Source of the DNA: Bacillota bacterium
GTDB taxonomy: Bacteria; Bacillota; Clostridia; Christensenellales; Aristaeellaceae
NCBI GenBank assembly: GCA_023415145.1
Contig: JAEZLW010000161.1
Span: forward strand, 1 to 34,567
Length of the DNA stretch: 34,567 nt
Reading direction: 5' to 3'
Shown here: positions 24,870 through 32,354 of the stretch, piece by piece
Layout of the letters: the number at the start of each line of letters is the position of its first letter
Numbering within the stretch: position 1 is the stretch's first letter
Notes under the pieces: generated by a model
Told to the model about the DNA's origin: nothing
Databases searched by the model: none
Seen by the model: only the letters and a program-made list of their open reading frames with translations
Made by a program: the position numbers and the translations under genes

Positions 24870-25556
24870 ATGGCATACAAGGCGGTTTTCTTTGACAGGG
24901 ACGGAACGCTGACCTATGGCGACCCCCGCGTGAAAGAGCAGACGAATCAATTGATCAAAAGCTGGGGCGGGAACCCTTTCCCCATCTCCTATGAAAAGAT
25001 GATGGAGCTGTTCAAGGCTGCAAGCGAGGGCAAAAAGCCCTGGTACAAAGATGTAAACGACGAGATCGCCTTTTTCCACCGGTACTACAAGCTGATGCTG
25101 CGTGATTACGGTCTTCATGACCACCTTGAAGAACGTGCCGCACAGATTCACCAAATGACGTGGCTAAAAAGCAAGGCTGTGTATCCGGAAGTGGTGGAGG
25201 TATTGGCGTATTTCCATGCCCGAGGGTATAAGATGGGCGTGATCAGCGATACGTCTCCGTCACTTCAGTTGACGCTGGAAGCGGTAGGCCTTGCCAAATA
25301 CTTTACTTCCTTCACCGCCAGTTCCCTGGTGGGAGCAGAAAAGCCCAGCCCGATCATTTTCAATGCAGCTCTGAACGCGCAGAATGTGACTGCAAAAGAA
25401 AGCCTGTATGTGGACGATTATGATGTGGAGGCAGACGGGGCCAGGGAACAGGGTTTCACATCCTTTTTGATCGACAGGAACAATCAGCACAAAGGCACGT
25501 GGGTGATACGCAGTCTCAAAGCTATGGTGGATTTCGTGGAAAGAGGCAAGGACTGA
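24870..25556 (+). CDS. HAD superfamily hydrolase (phosphoglycolate phosphatase-like)
   Basis: A 228-residue phosphatase-like protein. Motif I is FFDRDGTLTYGD (nucleophile Asp9, Asp11), motif II is GVISDTSPS, the motif III lysine lies in VGAEKPSPIIF, and motif IV is LYVDDYDVEADGA. The helical cap sits between motifs I and II, which places it in subfamily I. Candidate substrates are small sugar phosphates or phosphoglycolate. It ends six bases from the convergent GNAT gene, with no terminator between. Confidence 0.88.
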   Translation: MAYKAVFFDRDGTLTYGDPRVKEQTNQLIKSWGGNPFPISYEKMMELFKAASEGKKPWYKDVNDEIAFFHRYYKLMLRDYGLHDHLEERAAQIHQMTWLKSKAVYPEVVEVLAYFHARGYKMGVISDTSPSLQLTLEAVGLAKYFTSFTASSLVGAEKPSPIIFNAALNAQNVTAKESLYVDDYDVEADGAREQGFTSFLIDRNNQHKGTWVIRSLKAMVDFVERGKD

Positions 25557-25562
25557 AATACG

Positions 25563-26147
25563 TCATTCATGCATAGTGATTTTCAAATCGCTTCCGCCTT
25601 TTTGAAGCTGATTTTCAAGCGCGCTCCGCACGCTGTTGATCCCCCCGCCCCAAAGGCCCTTTAGCTTAGGATAGGGGACAAGGCCGAGGGCGAGAAGCGC
25701 TCTTTGGCCGTGCTCGCTTACCGCGTCGGCCCAAATCTGTCCGATCCCTTCATGCCTTGATAACCAATGCATCAGCCCCAGGTACAGATAGCGCCTGTAT
25801 CCTTTGCCCCTGTAATCAGGTTGGAGGATGATGTTGTGCAGGTAGCCGTCGCAGGGCTCTGTGATAACGGGAAGAATATGCTCCCGTTCTTCCACTGCAA
25901 AGATGGGCTGTTGGCGCTCTATCGCCAGGGGCACAAGGTCCTTGCGGATGCCGTAGATGGACAAAAAGCCGGCAAGCCTGCCATCCTCTTTCAAAAGGAT
26001 CAGGCTGTCTTTTGTCATGCCATAGATCATAAATGCCCTGTCCCAGGTCATCTGGTCGCCGGGAGGGTATGCGTCATGATCCATGTGTACGATGGTTTCG
26101 ATCAGTTCTGTGCAAATCTCCTTTGTGATTTCAAGCGACAGTGCCAC
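25563..26147 (-). CDS. GNAT family N-acetyltransferase
   Basis: A 194-residue acetyltransferase. The acetyl-CoA loop is LQPDYRGKGYRRYLYLGLMHWL, preceded by a strand GYLHNIIL; the C-terminal half has VSEHGQRALLALGLVPYPKLKGLW. I prefer the GTG at 26147: GGAGG (complement of 26154-26158) is directly against the in-frame ATG at 26153, which leaves no spacer, but sits six bases from the GTG. Substrate unknown. It is on the opposite strand from its neighbours and has a near-consensus promoter. Confidence 0.87.
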   Translation of the reverse strand: MALSLEITKEICTELIETIVHMDHDAYPPGDQMTWDRAFMIYGMTKDSLILLKEDGRLAGFLSIYGIRKDLVPLAIERQQPIFAVEEREHILPVITEPCDGYLHNIILQPDYRGKGYRRYLYLGLMHWLSRHEGIGQIWADAVSEHGQRALLALGLVPYPKLKGLWGGGINSVRSALENQLQKGGSDLKITMHE

Positions 26148-26196
26148 GTGCATCCTCCGTTTTGCGGCTTATACCGTGTTTTGTGCAGACACTTCC

Positions 26197-26225
26197 ATCA
26201 TAACCCGCCCGGAGGATGTTGTCAA
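26197..26225 (-). promoter_or_regulatory. near-consensus promoter for the minus-strand GNAT gene
   Basis: On the minus strand a perfect TTGACA (26220-26225) and TATGAT (26197-26202, 5 of 6) are 17 bases apart, about 50 bases upstream of the start codon. One of the best vegetative promoter matches in the window. Confidence 0.7.
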
Positions 26226-26242
26226 AAGGAGAACGGAACATC

Positions 26243-26271
26243 TTTCCAACCGGCCTTTGATGTGGTATGCT
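26243..26271 (+). promoter_or_regulatory. candidate extended -10 promoter for the SEC-C gene
   Basis: TATGCT (26266-26271) is preceded by TG plus one base, an extended -10, and TTTCCA lies at the -35 position (26243-26248). It is about 37 bases ahead of the ATG at 26308. Confidence 0.4.
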
Positions 26272-26307
26272 GGATAGGACAAGCATAGATAATAGGCAGA
26301 GGTCTAT

Positions 26308-27654
26308 ATGGCTAAAAAAGATTCGATGTTGAATGATCCATCCGTTCAAAAAGCGATAGATGAGATAAAGCAGATGCAAAACCCAACGCTGGATGATTAC
26401 CGGCAGGCAGTTGAAGCTGCCTTCGTTGGGATCAACAGGGATATGGCAATGGATGGGCCTCCTGCCCAGTCATTGCAGGTAATTCTCGGCCGCAAGAGCT
26501 TGAAGGAATTGAAGCGCTATGCCCGGTACCATTCCCTGAAAAATCTGGGTGGCATAGCAAAGGATGCTCTTGCCGTAAGGCTTCTGGAAACGTTATGCGA
26601 TGCCAGGCGGTTGGAAGATGAAATCAGTTGCATGGCGAAGGAAGAATGGATTTTCTTTACCTCGATGTTGTCTGTCGGAACGATTGATCTTGAGATGGTC
26701 CCAAAGAACATGATCCCACGACTTGTGGACGGAGGATACATCCACATATTTCATGATGAAGGGAAAATTGTCTTTCTTCTTCCCGATGAAGTGAGGGCAT
26801 CATATGACACCCTTGATAAGGAGAACTTGAGGGAATACAAGCGGAGGCAAAATGTGTTTGACGAATACGCCCGTGCGGCGGTCAATCTGTACGGCGTTAT
26901 TTCTCTGAAGGATTTTGCCAGCCTGGTGAACGGCTATTTAACTGGCGGGAAAACCTCTTTTGTAAACGAACGGCCGTATGAAACCTATTTGGAAGGATAT
27001 GATGGCCGTGATGATGAAGATTATTTTGCTTGGAAGGAGTACCTCGTTTCCGGAGAGCTAATCAAGGATGATGGGGAAGTGAGTGCCAAGGGGATTCAGT
27101 GCCTTCTCGAAGACAGAAAGGGCAAACCCCGTTATAAGCCAAGCGCCGAAGTCTTTTTGAAGTATGCCGATCCAGATTATTATGAGAACACGCCTCAGGT
27201 TTTGGCCCTGCGCCAGGCGCTTTTGAACTTTGATGTGGAAGAAAAAACGGTAAACCGTGTGATCGATACGCTGCATGATGTTATCGCCGGTGAATTTGAA
27301 CACAATGAGATGTTTCATGTGTTGGAGCGTAATGGCGTCGTGCTTACGTTTGAACAGTTGAAAACTGCCTTGCCCCTTATGACGGATATGAGCAACCACA
27401 CACGGATATGGAGCAATTACGGCCATACGCCCAATGAAATATTTTTGCGCAGGGGAGGCGGAGCGCCGCGAAATCATGTGATGAGTGATACGGCCGGGAA
27501 CACTTTTCCAAGCAACGCGGAGCGCTTTTCTTTTGGGTCCATTAAGCCCGCTGCCCTGACGCCTGCCGCACCCCAAGAGAATATTCCTAGAAACGGGCCG
27601 TGCCCCTGCGGCAGCGGAAAAAAATACAAGCATTGCTGCGGCAGTAAAGCGTAA
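26308..27654 (+). CDS. SEC-C motif protein with uncharacterised N-terminal region
   Basis: A 448-residue soluble protein. The last 25 residues are a zinc-binding SEC-C motif, NGPCPCGSGKKYKHCCG, the module also found at the SecA C-terminus. The other 420 residues are mostly helical and charged, with no motif I can name: the start is rich in DEIKQM-like helices, and a middle part reads VFDEYARAAVNLYGVISLKDFASLVNGYLTGG. The arrangement resembles a family of Firmicute proteins where SEC-C is a tail tag on a helical body, with unknown function; possible roles are ribosome or nascent-chain contact. AGAGGT precedes the ATG. It is probably first in a run with the next three genes. Confidence 0.85.
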   Translation: MAKKDSMLNDPSVQKAIDEIKQMQNPTLDDYRQAVEAAFVGINRDMAMDGPPAQSLQVILGRKSLKELKRYARYHSLKNLGGIAKDALAVRLLETLCDARRLEDEISCMAKEEWIFFTSMLSVGTIDLEMVPKNMIPRLVDGGYIHIFHDEGKIVFLLPDEVRASYDTLDKENLREYKRRQNVFDEYARAAVNLYGVISLKDFASLVNGYLTGGKTSFVNERPYETYLEGYDGRDDEDYFAWKEYLVSGELIKDDGEVSAKGIQCLLEDRKGKPRYKPSAEVFLKYADPDYYENTPQVLALRQALLNFDVEEKTVNRVIDTLHDVIAGEFEHNEMFHVLERNGVVLTFEQLKTALPLMTDMSNHTRIWSNYGHTPNEIFLRRGGGAPRNHVMSDTAGNTFPSNAERFSFGSIKPAALTPAAPQENIPRNGPCPCGSGKKYKHCCGSKA

Positions 27655-27699
27655 TGTGCCAAGGATACCTGATCAAATGTACAAAAGGAGGAATGGGAA

Positions 27700-28167
27700 A
27701 TGACTGATTTTGAAGCTGCATGCCAGCTTTTGAAGGAGCAGATGGGCCGTGATGTGGCTGTATCCCTGGCCACGTGCGTGGAGAATGAGGTTACCGTGCG
27801 CACGGTGGACGGATACTACAAGGACGGGGCCATTTATGTGATTACCCACGTTTCCTCCAGGAAAATGCGGGACATATTGAAAAACCCCAGGGTGGCGGTT
27901 TGCAGGCATTTGATGCAGGCAACCGGCATCGGCAGAAACCTGGGCAATCCCAAGGAGGATTGGAACAAGCAGCTTACGCCGGAGCTGAAGCGTGTATTTT
28001 CCCTGTTTTACGACCGCCATGTCAATGAGGCGGATCCCGGTACCTGCATTCTGAAAATCGTGCTCATACGGGCGATGGTGTTTGGCACTGACTGCAAGTA
28101 TACGGTGGATTTTACGGAGCACAAAGCCGTAAAGTCCCCGTTCCACAATGATATCGTTGCCCCTTGA
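27700..28167 (+). CDS. pyridoxamine 5'-phosphate oxidase family (FMN split-barrel) protein
   Basis: A 155-residue split-barrel flavoprotein. The region VAVSLATCVENEVTVRTVDGYYKDGAIYVITHVSSRKMRDILKNPRVAVC is the classic FMN-binding beta-barrel pattern. The C-terminal part (DPGTCILKIVLIRAMVFG) forms the dimer strand. Homologues include general flavin-binding and heme- or F420-related oxidoreductases; the exact reaction is unknown. The site AAAGGAGG lies upstream. It follows the SEC-C gene by 45 bases. Confidence 0.85.
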   Translation: MTDFEAACQLLKEQMGRDVAVSLATCVENEVTVRTVDGYYKDGAIYVITHVSSRKMRDILKNPRVAVCRHLMQATGIGRNLGNPKEDWNKQLTPELKRVFSLFYDRHVNEADPGTCILKIVLIRAMVFGTDCKYTVDFTEHKAVKSPFHNDIVAP

Positions 28168-28223
28168 TTATGAAGGAGTGCGAATTTGCTCATACAAAAA
28201 CCAAAGGTGAAAGGGCTTCATGC

Positions 28224-29018
28224 ATGAAAAAAGCTGTGATTGGGCTTCTTCTTCCTCTTTTGGTCATGCTGTTAGGCGGCAGCAGTTCCGCGATCATGGA
28301 GGCAAACGATACAGAACATTTCATTCAGCATAGCGGGCTGGAGGCTGCCATTATCGTCTCTTCCCTGAAAACCGGAGAAGAGCATGTAATCAACAAAGAG
28401 CGAAGTGAGCAGCGTTTTTTGCCTGCATCCACTTTCAAAATTCCCAATACGCTCATTGCCCTTCATGAGGGTGTGATCAACGATGAAAACACTGTCCTTC
28501 CCTGGGATGGCAAGGAGAAGGGTCTTGCAGCCTGGAACAAGAATCAAACACTGACAAGCGCATTCCAGGTTAGCTGTATCTGGTATTACCAGGAGCTGGC
28601 CAGGAAGATAGGCCTAGTGAAATATGCGGAGCATCTTGGGAAATTGGTATACGGAAACTGCCAAACCGGTGCTTTCATTGATACCTTTTGGTTGGATGGG
28701 GATCTGAGGATATCAGCAAGGGAGCAAATTGATTTTCTAAAGAACATATATCTGGAAACATATGATTTTGACAAAGCACATTACAATATTTTGAAGGATA
28801 TCATGGTGGAAGATACGACTGATGCGTACACGCTCAGGGGAAAAACCGGGTGGACGCAGCGGGTGAGCCCACAAACCGGTTGGTACGTGGGTTATGTGGA
28901 AACGGCTAGTGATGTCTGGTTCTTTGCATGCAATTTGACCATCACCAAGCCTTCCGACGCCGATTGCCGGAAGAGCTTGGTCATGTCGTATCTGAGGGAA
29001 CTTAAGATCATGGAGTAA
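28224..29018 (+). CDS. class D (OXA-like) beta-lactamase
   Basis: A 264-residue secreted serine beta-lactamase or close relative. Signal peptide MKKAVIGLLLPLLVMLLGGSSSA. Class D motifs are in order: STFK (69-72) with the acyl-serine and the lysine that is normally carboxylated, SCI (117-119) in the S-x-V position, YGN (143-145), W156 in FWLDGDL, which shields the carboxylated lysine, and KTG (207-209). The start at 28224 follows GAAAGGG; the frame from 28164 adds 20 residues without a signal peptide. Chromosomal class D enzymes are known in Gram-positive anaerobes and bacilli. The V-to-I change in the second motif is conservative. It could also be a penicillin sensor domain, but no membrane receptor part is present. 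Confidence 0.92.
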   Translation: MKKAVIGLLLPLLVMLLGGSSSAIMEANDTEHFIQHSGLEAAIIVSSLKTGEEHVINKERSEQRFLPASTFKIPNTLIALHEGVINDENTVLPWDGKEKGLAAWNKNQTLTSAFQVSCIWYYQELARKIGLVKYAEHLGKLVYGNCQTGAFIDTFWLDGDLRISAREQIDFLKNIYLETYDFDKAHYNILKDIMVEDTTDAYTLRGKTGWTQRVSPQTGWYVGYVETASDVWFFACNLTITKPSDADCRKSLVMSYLRELKIME

Positions 29019-29057
29019 ACGGTAGGACGCACCCTGAGTGAGGAGGCTGACTGAGGC

Positions 29058-30095
29058 ATGCTGACGTTAAATAAGCCGCAAGCGCTGAAAAAAGGGGACA
29101 GGGTAGCCACGGTGAGCTTGTCCTGGGGCGGTGCGGGGGATGAGCAGCTTCGCTGGCGGTATGATGTGGGCAAACGCCGTCTTCAGGATCAGTTTGGTCT
29201 TGATGTGATGGAAATGAGCAGCACCCTGAAAGGGTCAAAATATGTATACTGCCATCCCGAGGCCAGGGCATATGATCTGATGAGGGCTTTTGAGGATAAT
29301 TCCATTCGGGCAATATTTTCCTGCATCGGCGGGGATGACAGCATACGCATGCTGCCATATATCGATTTTGAGGTGATACGGCGCAATCCCAAGCTATTGA
29401 TTGGCTATTCAGATACAACAATCACTCATTTTATGTGCCTGAAAGCCCAGGTCGCCAGCGTGTATGGCCCCTCGGTGCTTGGCGAGCTTGCCGAAAACAT
29501 CAGGATATTCGACTATACGGCCTATTGGCTTGAAAGGACCCTGTTTCACGCCGAGCCTTTGGGGGTGATTCCTGCTGCTGAGGAATGGACCGGGGAACGG
29601 CTGGAATGGTCTCAAAGCAATGCGGACATCGCCAAGAAAATGAGCAGGAACATAGGGTATGAATGGCTGCAGGGCGAAGGCGTGGCCGTTGGCCCGCTGA
29701 TTGGCGGCTGCATTGAAGTTATGGAGATGATGAAGGGTACCGCCTTGTGGCCCGACGCACATCAGTTTGACGGGGCTATTCTGTTCTTTGAAACATCGGA
29801 GGATATGCCGGAACCTGCGTATATCGAATATTGGCTCAGAAACTACGGAAGCCAGGGCATATTGCAAAAGGCCTGCGCCATTCTATGGGGCAAGCCTTAT
29901 CAGGAGAAGTATTATGCCGAGTATAAAAAATCCATTCTCAAAATATTGGCGGAGCTTGGGCTGAATCATTTGCCCGTGGTCTACAACATGACCTTTGGGC
30001 ACAATCAGCCCATGATGTGCCTGCCTTACGGCGCAATGGCAAAGGTGGACTGCAATGCCCGAAGCTTTTCCATCCTGGAAGCCGGGGTACGTTAG
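29058..30095 (+). CDS. S66 family peptidase (LD-carboxypeptidase / MccF-like)
   Basis: A 345-residue serine peptidase of family S66, which includes LdcA (murein tetrapeptide recycling) and MccF (resistance to microcin C-type peptidyl-adenylates). The nucleophile serine is in IGGDDSIRMLP (Ser95); the GGDDS form and nearby LIGYSDTTITHF favour the MccF-like branch. The remaining triad members should be the glutamate near ILFFETSEDMPEP and the histidine of TFGHNQPMMCLPYG. No signal peptide, so cytoplasmic. It starts 39 bases after the beta-lactamase gene with GAGGAGG-type sequence upstream, so the two may be co-transcribed. Substrate is not proven by sequence. Confidence 0.9.
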   Translation: MLTLNKPQALKKGDRVATVSLSWGGAGDEQLRWRYDVGKRRLQDQFGLDVMEMSSTLKGSKYVYCHPEARAYDLMRAFEDNSIRAIFSCIGGDDSIRMLPYIDFEVIRRNPKLLIGYSDTTITHFMCLKAQVASVYGPSVLGELAENIRIFDYTAYWLERTLFHAEPLGVIPAAEEWTGERLEWSQSNADIAKKMSRNIGYEWLQGEGVAVGPLIGGCIEVMEMMKGTALWPDAHQFDGAILFFETSEDMPEPAYIEYWLRNYGSQGILQKACAILWGKPYQEKYYAEYKKSILKILAELGLNHLPVVYNMTFGHNQPMMCLPYGAMAKVDCNARSFSILEAGVR

Positions 30096-30139
30096 CGCAT
30101 GATAAATGAGGCATTGCTTGAGACCTCGTATCAGCCCAT

Positions 30140-31276
30140 TTACGTGGAAGCCGCAGCGGAAGCTCCGGTCTTCTTTTTTCTGCCCGGCAGCCTTTTTACA
30201 ATCAGTTCGTATACGGCAAACAGGAATGCGTAAGACAAGACAACCACGATCAGATACTTTACATAGATGTTCATGTTTACCCCGATGAAAAGGTAAGTAA
30301 ATGCGCTGACCGGCAATAGATGCATCAAATAATACGTGAAGGATGCTTTGCCAAGGTAGCTTAGGGCAGCGCTCTTTTTGTTGAAATATTTGCTGCCGAG
30401 ACTAACAAAAAGGATGATGCCGGCACATTCAAACAGACCTTTGATGAAAGCCCACAAAAAATAGGAGTAATCGGCTTTCAGTTCATACACCGTCCAGGAA
30501 TAGTACAGAGCCATAAAAGACACAATGGATAGCATAACAATGGCAATGGATGGTTTGATAAGGCGGACCAAACGATGCTGTATTGCGGTATCGGATGCGT
30601 ATATGAAGCCAAAGACAAAGATGCTCAAATAGACAATGTCGTTGGCCCAGTCACCCACGATGATCTGTTTGCCGGGGAAGAAAGGCCGCAGAAGTGTTTC
30701 TGATGCAACAATAAACGCAATCGGAATGAAAATGTTGTTACCCCTTGCATAACAGGAAACGATTCTGCCAAGCCTTTCGGAGGTTTTTAGCCAGCATTTG
30801 AACAATGGCAGGCAGGCGAGTGAAAAGAGGAACAAATACAGCAGGAACCAAAGATGGGCATACCCAAGATAATCAACGATCTTGGATGAAAAGAATTCGG
30901 GCAGAAATTGAAAAAAGCTGCCTGAAAACCCATCGTTCAATCCCTTGAAATACGCCTGGGCAGGGCACAGCAAAACGGTGCCAAGCAAAAACGGAATCAA
31001 AACTTTGCGGATTCTTTCCCGGACATACGAATGGCTCCCCTTGAGCTGCAATGCATGATAGGTGGCTATACCTGACAAAAAGAAGAGCAGCGTCATGAAA
31101 AAATTGTCCAGGGGTACGGTCAGGAAAAGGAATGGCAGGATTCTTGCATCCTTCAAGGGAGTTTTGATGTAGATATCCCCCAGCCCTGTATAGGTAAGCG
31201 CGGCATGGTAAGGCACCAGCAACAATATGACCGCCGTTCTCAGCCAGTCAACGTAGTAAAGGCGCTCTTTTTTCAT
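30140..31276 (-). CDS. acyltransferase family 3 membrane protein
   Basis: A 378-residue integral membrane protein with about ten hydrophobic segments. The N-terminal DWLRTAVILLLVPYHAAL holds the family's conserved Arg and His. Later segments include FFLSGIATYHAL, RIRKVLIPFLLGTVLLCPAQAYF and YLGYAHLWFLLYLFLF. These enzymes move acyl groups to sugars or polymers at the membrane, for example O-acetylation of polysaccharide or glucan succinylation. The ATG at 31276 has AAGGAGA upstream, so I prefer it to the start at 31306. The C-terminus is basic (KRLPGRKKK). Convergent with the S66 gene, 44 bases apart. Confidence 0.88.
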   Translation of the reverse strand: MKKERLYYVDWLRTAVILLLVPYHAALTYTGLGDIYIKTPLKDARILPFLFLTVPLDNFFMTLLFFLSGIATYHALQLKGSHSYVRERIRKVLIPFLLGTVLLCPAQAYFKGLNDGFSGSFFQFLPEFFSSKIVDYLGYAHLWFLLYLFLFSLACLPLFKCWLKTSERLGRIVSCYARGNNIFIPIAFIVASETLLRPFFPGKQIIVGDWANDIVYLSIFVFGFIYASDTAIQHRLVRLIKPSIAIVMLSIVSFMALYYSWTVYELKADYSYFLWAFIKGLFECAGIILFVSLGSKYFNKKSAALSYLGKASFTYYLMHLLPVSAFTYLFIGVNMNIYVKYLIVVVLSYAFLFAVYELIVKRLPGRKKKTGASAAAST

Positions 31277-31336
31277 ACTGCTTCTCCTTTGTTCAACAGA
31301 ATGCATGGCGCTTTTTACATAGGTTACAGCGGCATG

Positions 31337-31364
31337 ATTATACCACTTTTGACATGACTTACAA
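31337..31364 (-). promoter_or_regulatory. promoter for the acyltransferase gene
   Basis: On the minus strand a perfect TATAAT (31337-31342) is 16 bases after TTGTAA (31359-31364), about 60 bases before the start codon. The perfect -10 makes this credible despite a 4-of-6 -35. Confidence 0.55.
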
Positions 31365-31423
31365 TATTGTTTTTGCTGTTTTCATAAACTGTATCATTAC
31401 ATTGCACGTATATAGGGCAATGA

Positions 31424-31456
31424 TAAAAAGAGGGGCAGCGAAACCGCTGCTCCCCT
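31424..31456 (-). terminator. intrinsic terminator after the small membrane-protein gene
   Basis: On the minus strand the strong stem (AGGGG and CAGCG arms, 31431-31440 with 31445-31456, one small bulge, loop of four) is followed by CTTTTTATC. It lies 57 bases past the stop of the gene ending at 31513 and upstream of the acyltransferase promoter, so it separates the two minus-strand units. Confidence 0.8.
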
Positions 31457-31512
31457 GCTTGCTGCCGGTACAATCCCTTTGTTGCCATCGTTCGTTTAGG
31501 ATATAACTGAAT

Positions 31513-32067
31513 TCAGGCCATGTCTGCTGTTTTCATCTTGACCATGTTCTTGTTCTCAATCATCAAAAATGCACTGAATAGTATCTCTATCACCAGCATC
31601 ATAACCGCCAATAGGTATGTCTCGAACATGCAACCGACAACCAGGGACAAAACCGGTACGATGATGGAAAATGCCATGTACGCTTTTGATTTGTACAGCC
31701 ATCCAAAGGGCATAAGGTGCGCCCCAAAGATGATTGCTATTACCATCAGCATTTTATCCGGAACGGTTGGGTAAACCCACATGGCAATCAGCAAATACAG
31801 AATTTGGTTCACCGAAAACAAAAGGCCCAATTTCGTTAACGGGTTGCTTTTGTTTTGAAAATCCACCTTGATGATTTTTGAGATGAAATAGGCCAAAGGA
31901 ACCAATGGGGTTGTAAAGCAAAAAGTCAACAGGTTTTTGGTGACTATCGGCAGTTGGGACGTATGCACAAATATCATGGCACACCAGACGAATACCGATG
32001 CCAATATGAAGTGTAACCCTTTCTTTTGCTTTACTGCACAATCAAGTCGCAATTCTTCCAAATTCAT
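31513..32067 (-). CDS. small multi-pass membrane protein, DUF7010-like
   Basis: A 184-residue membrane protein with about six hydrophobic segments, starting MNLEELRLDCAVKQKKGLHFILASVFVWC. The short charged N-terminus with LRxDCAxKQKKGLHF recalls a family listed as DUF7010 in Firmicutes, but I cannot confirm this. No catalytic motif is visible; function unknown. AAGGAGG precedes the ATG. It appears to be a single-gene unit with its own promoter and terminator. Confidence 0.75.
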   Translation of the reverse strand: MNLEELRLDCAVKQKKGLHFILASVFVWCAMIFVHTSQLPIVTKNLLTFCFTTPLVPLAYFISKIIKVDFQNKSNPLTKLGLLFSVNQILYLLIAMWVYPTVPDKMLMVIAIIFGAHLMPFGWLYKSKAYMAFSIIVPVLSLVVGCMFETYLLAVMMLVIEILFSAFLMIENKNMVKMKTADMA

Positions 32068-32119
32068 AATGTCCTCCTTTGTATTGCAAGCATTCCTGCT
32101 GATTGATAAAAACTAGACA

Positions 32120-32148
32120 ATTATACAACATCTTTGAATGGATGAAAA
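32120..32148 (-). promoter_or_regulatory. promoter for the small membrane-protein gene
   Basis: On the minus strand TATAAT (32120-32125) is perfect and TTTTCA (32143-32148) lies 17 bases upstream of it. The start codon follows about 50 bases downstream. Confidence 0.5.
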
Positions 32149-32262
32149 GAGTAAAATTTGCCTCGCCTTCAGGGAAGACACATTTACACCTTTTGACAGT
32201 GGAGGAGGCTTACGAAACAAGCATACAAGCGGCAGCGCAGTAACGCGCCGATTGAGCCAGAT

Positions 32263-32307
32263 GGATAGGAAAGCCCTGGTCGCCCCCGCAGGGGCGAAAT
32301 CCTATCC
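32263..32307. repeat. compound inverted repeat in the 32.1-32.35 kb gap
   Basis: GGATAGGA (32263-32270) pairs with TCCTATCC (32300-32307), and an inner TCGCCCC (32280-32286) with GGGGCGA (32291-32297) forms a second helix around CCGC-like bases. No T-run follows on either strand, so it is not a clear terminator. It lies just past the end of the transglutaminase-like gene. The rest of this 287-base gap shows no convincing gene; a 66-codon open frame covers it without a ribosome binding site. Confidence 0.5.
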
Positions 32308-32354
32308 TACGCAGTTGGTTTCAAGCGACAGAGGATAGTGGCCATGCGGCTGCC

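Noticed and set aside
32138..32338. 66-codon plus-strand open frame in the 32.1-32.35 kb gap
   Set aside because: No ribosome binding site, no recognisable motif, and it spans an inverted repeat and a minus-strand promoter.
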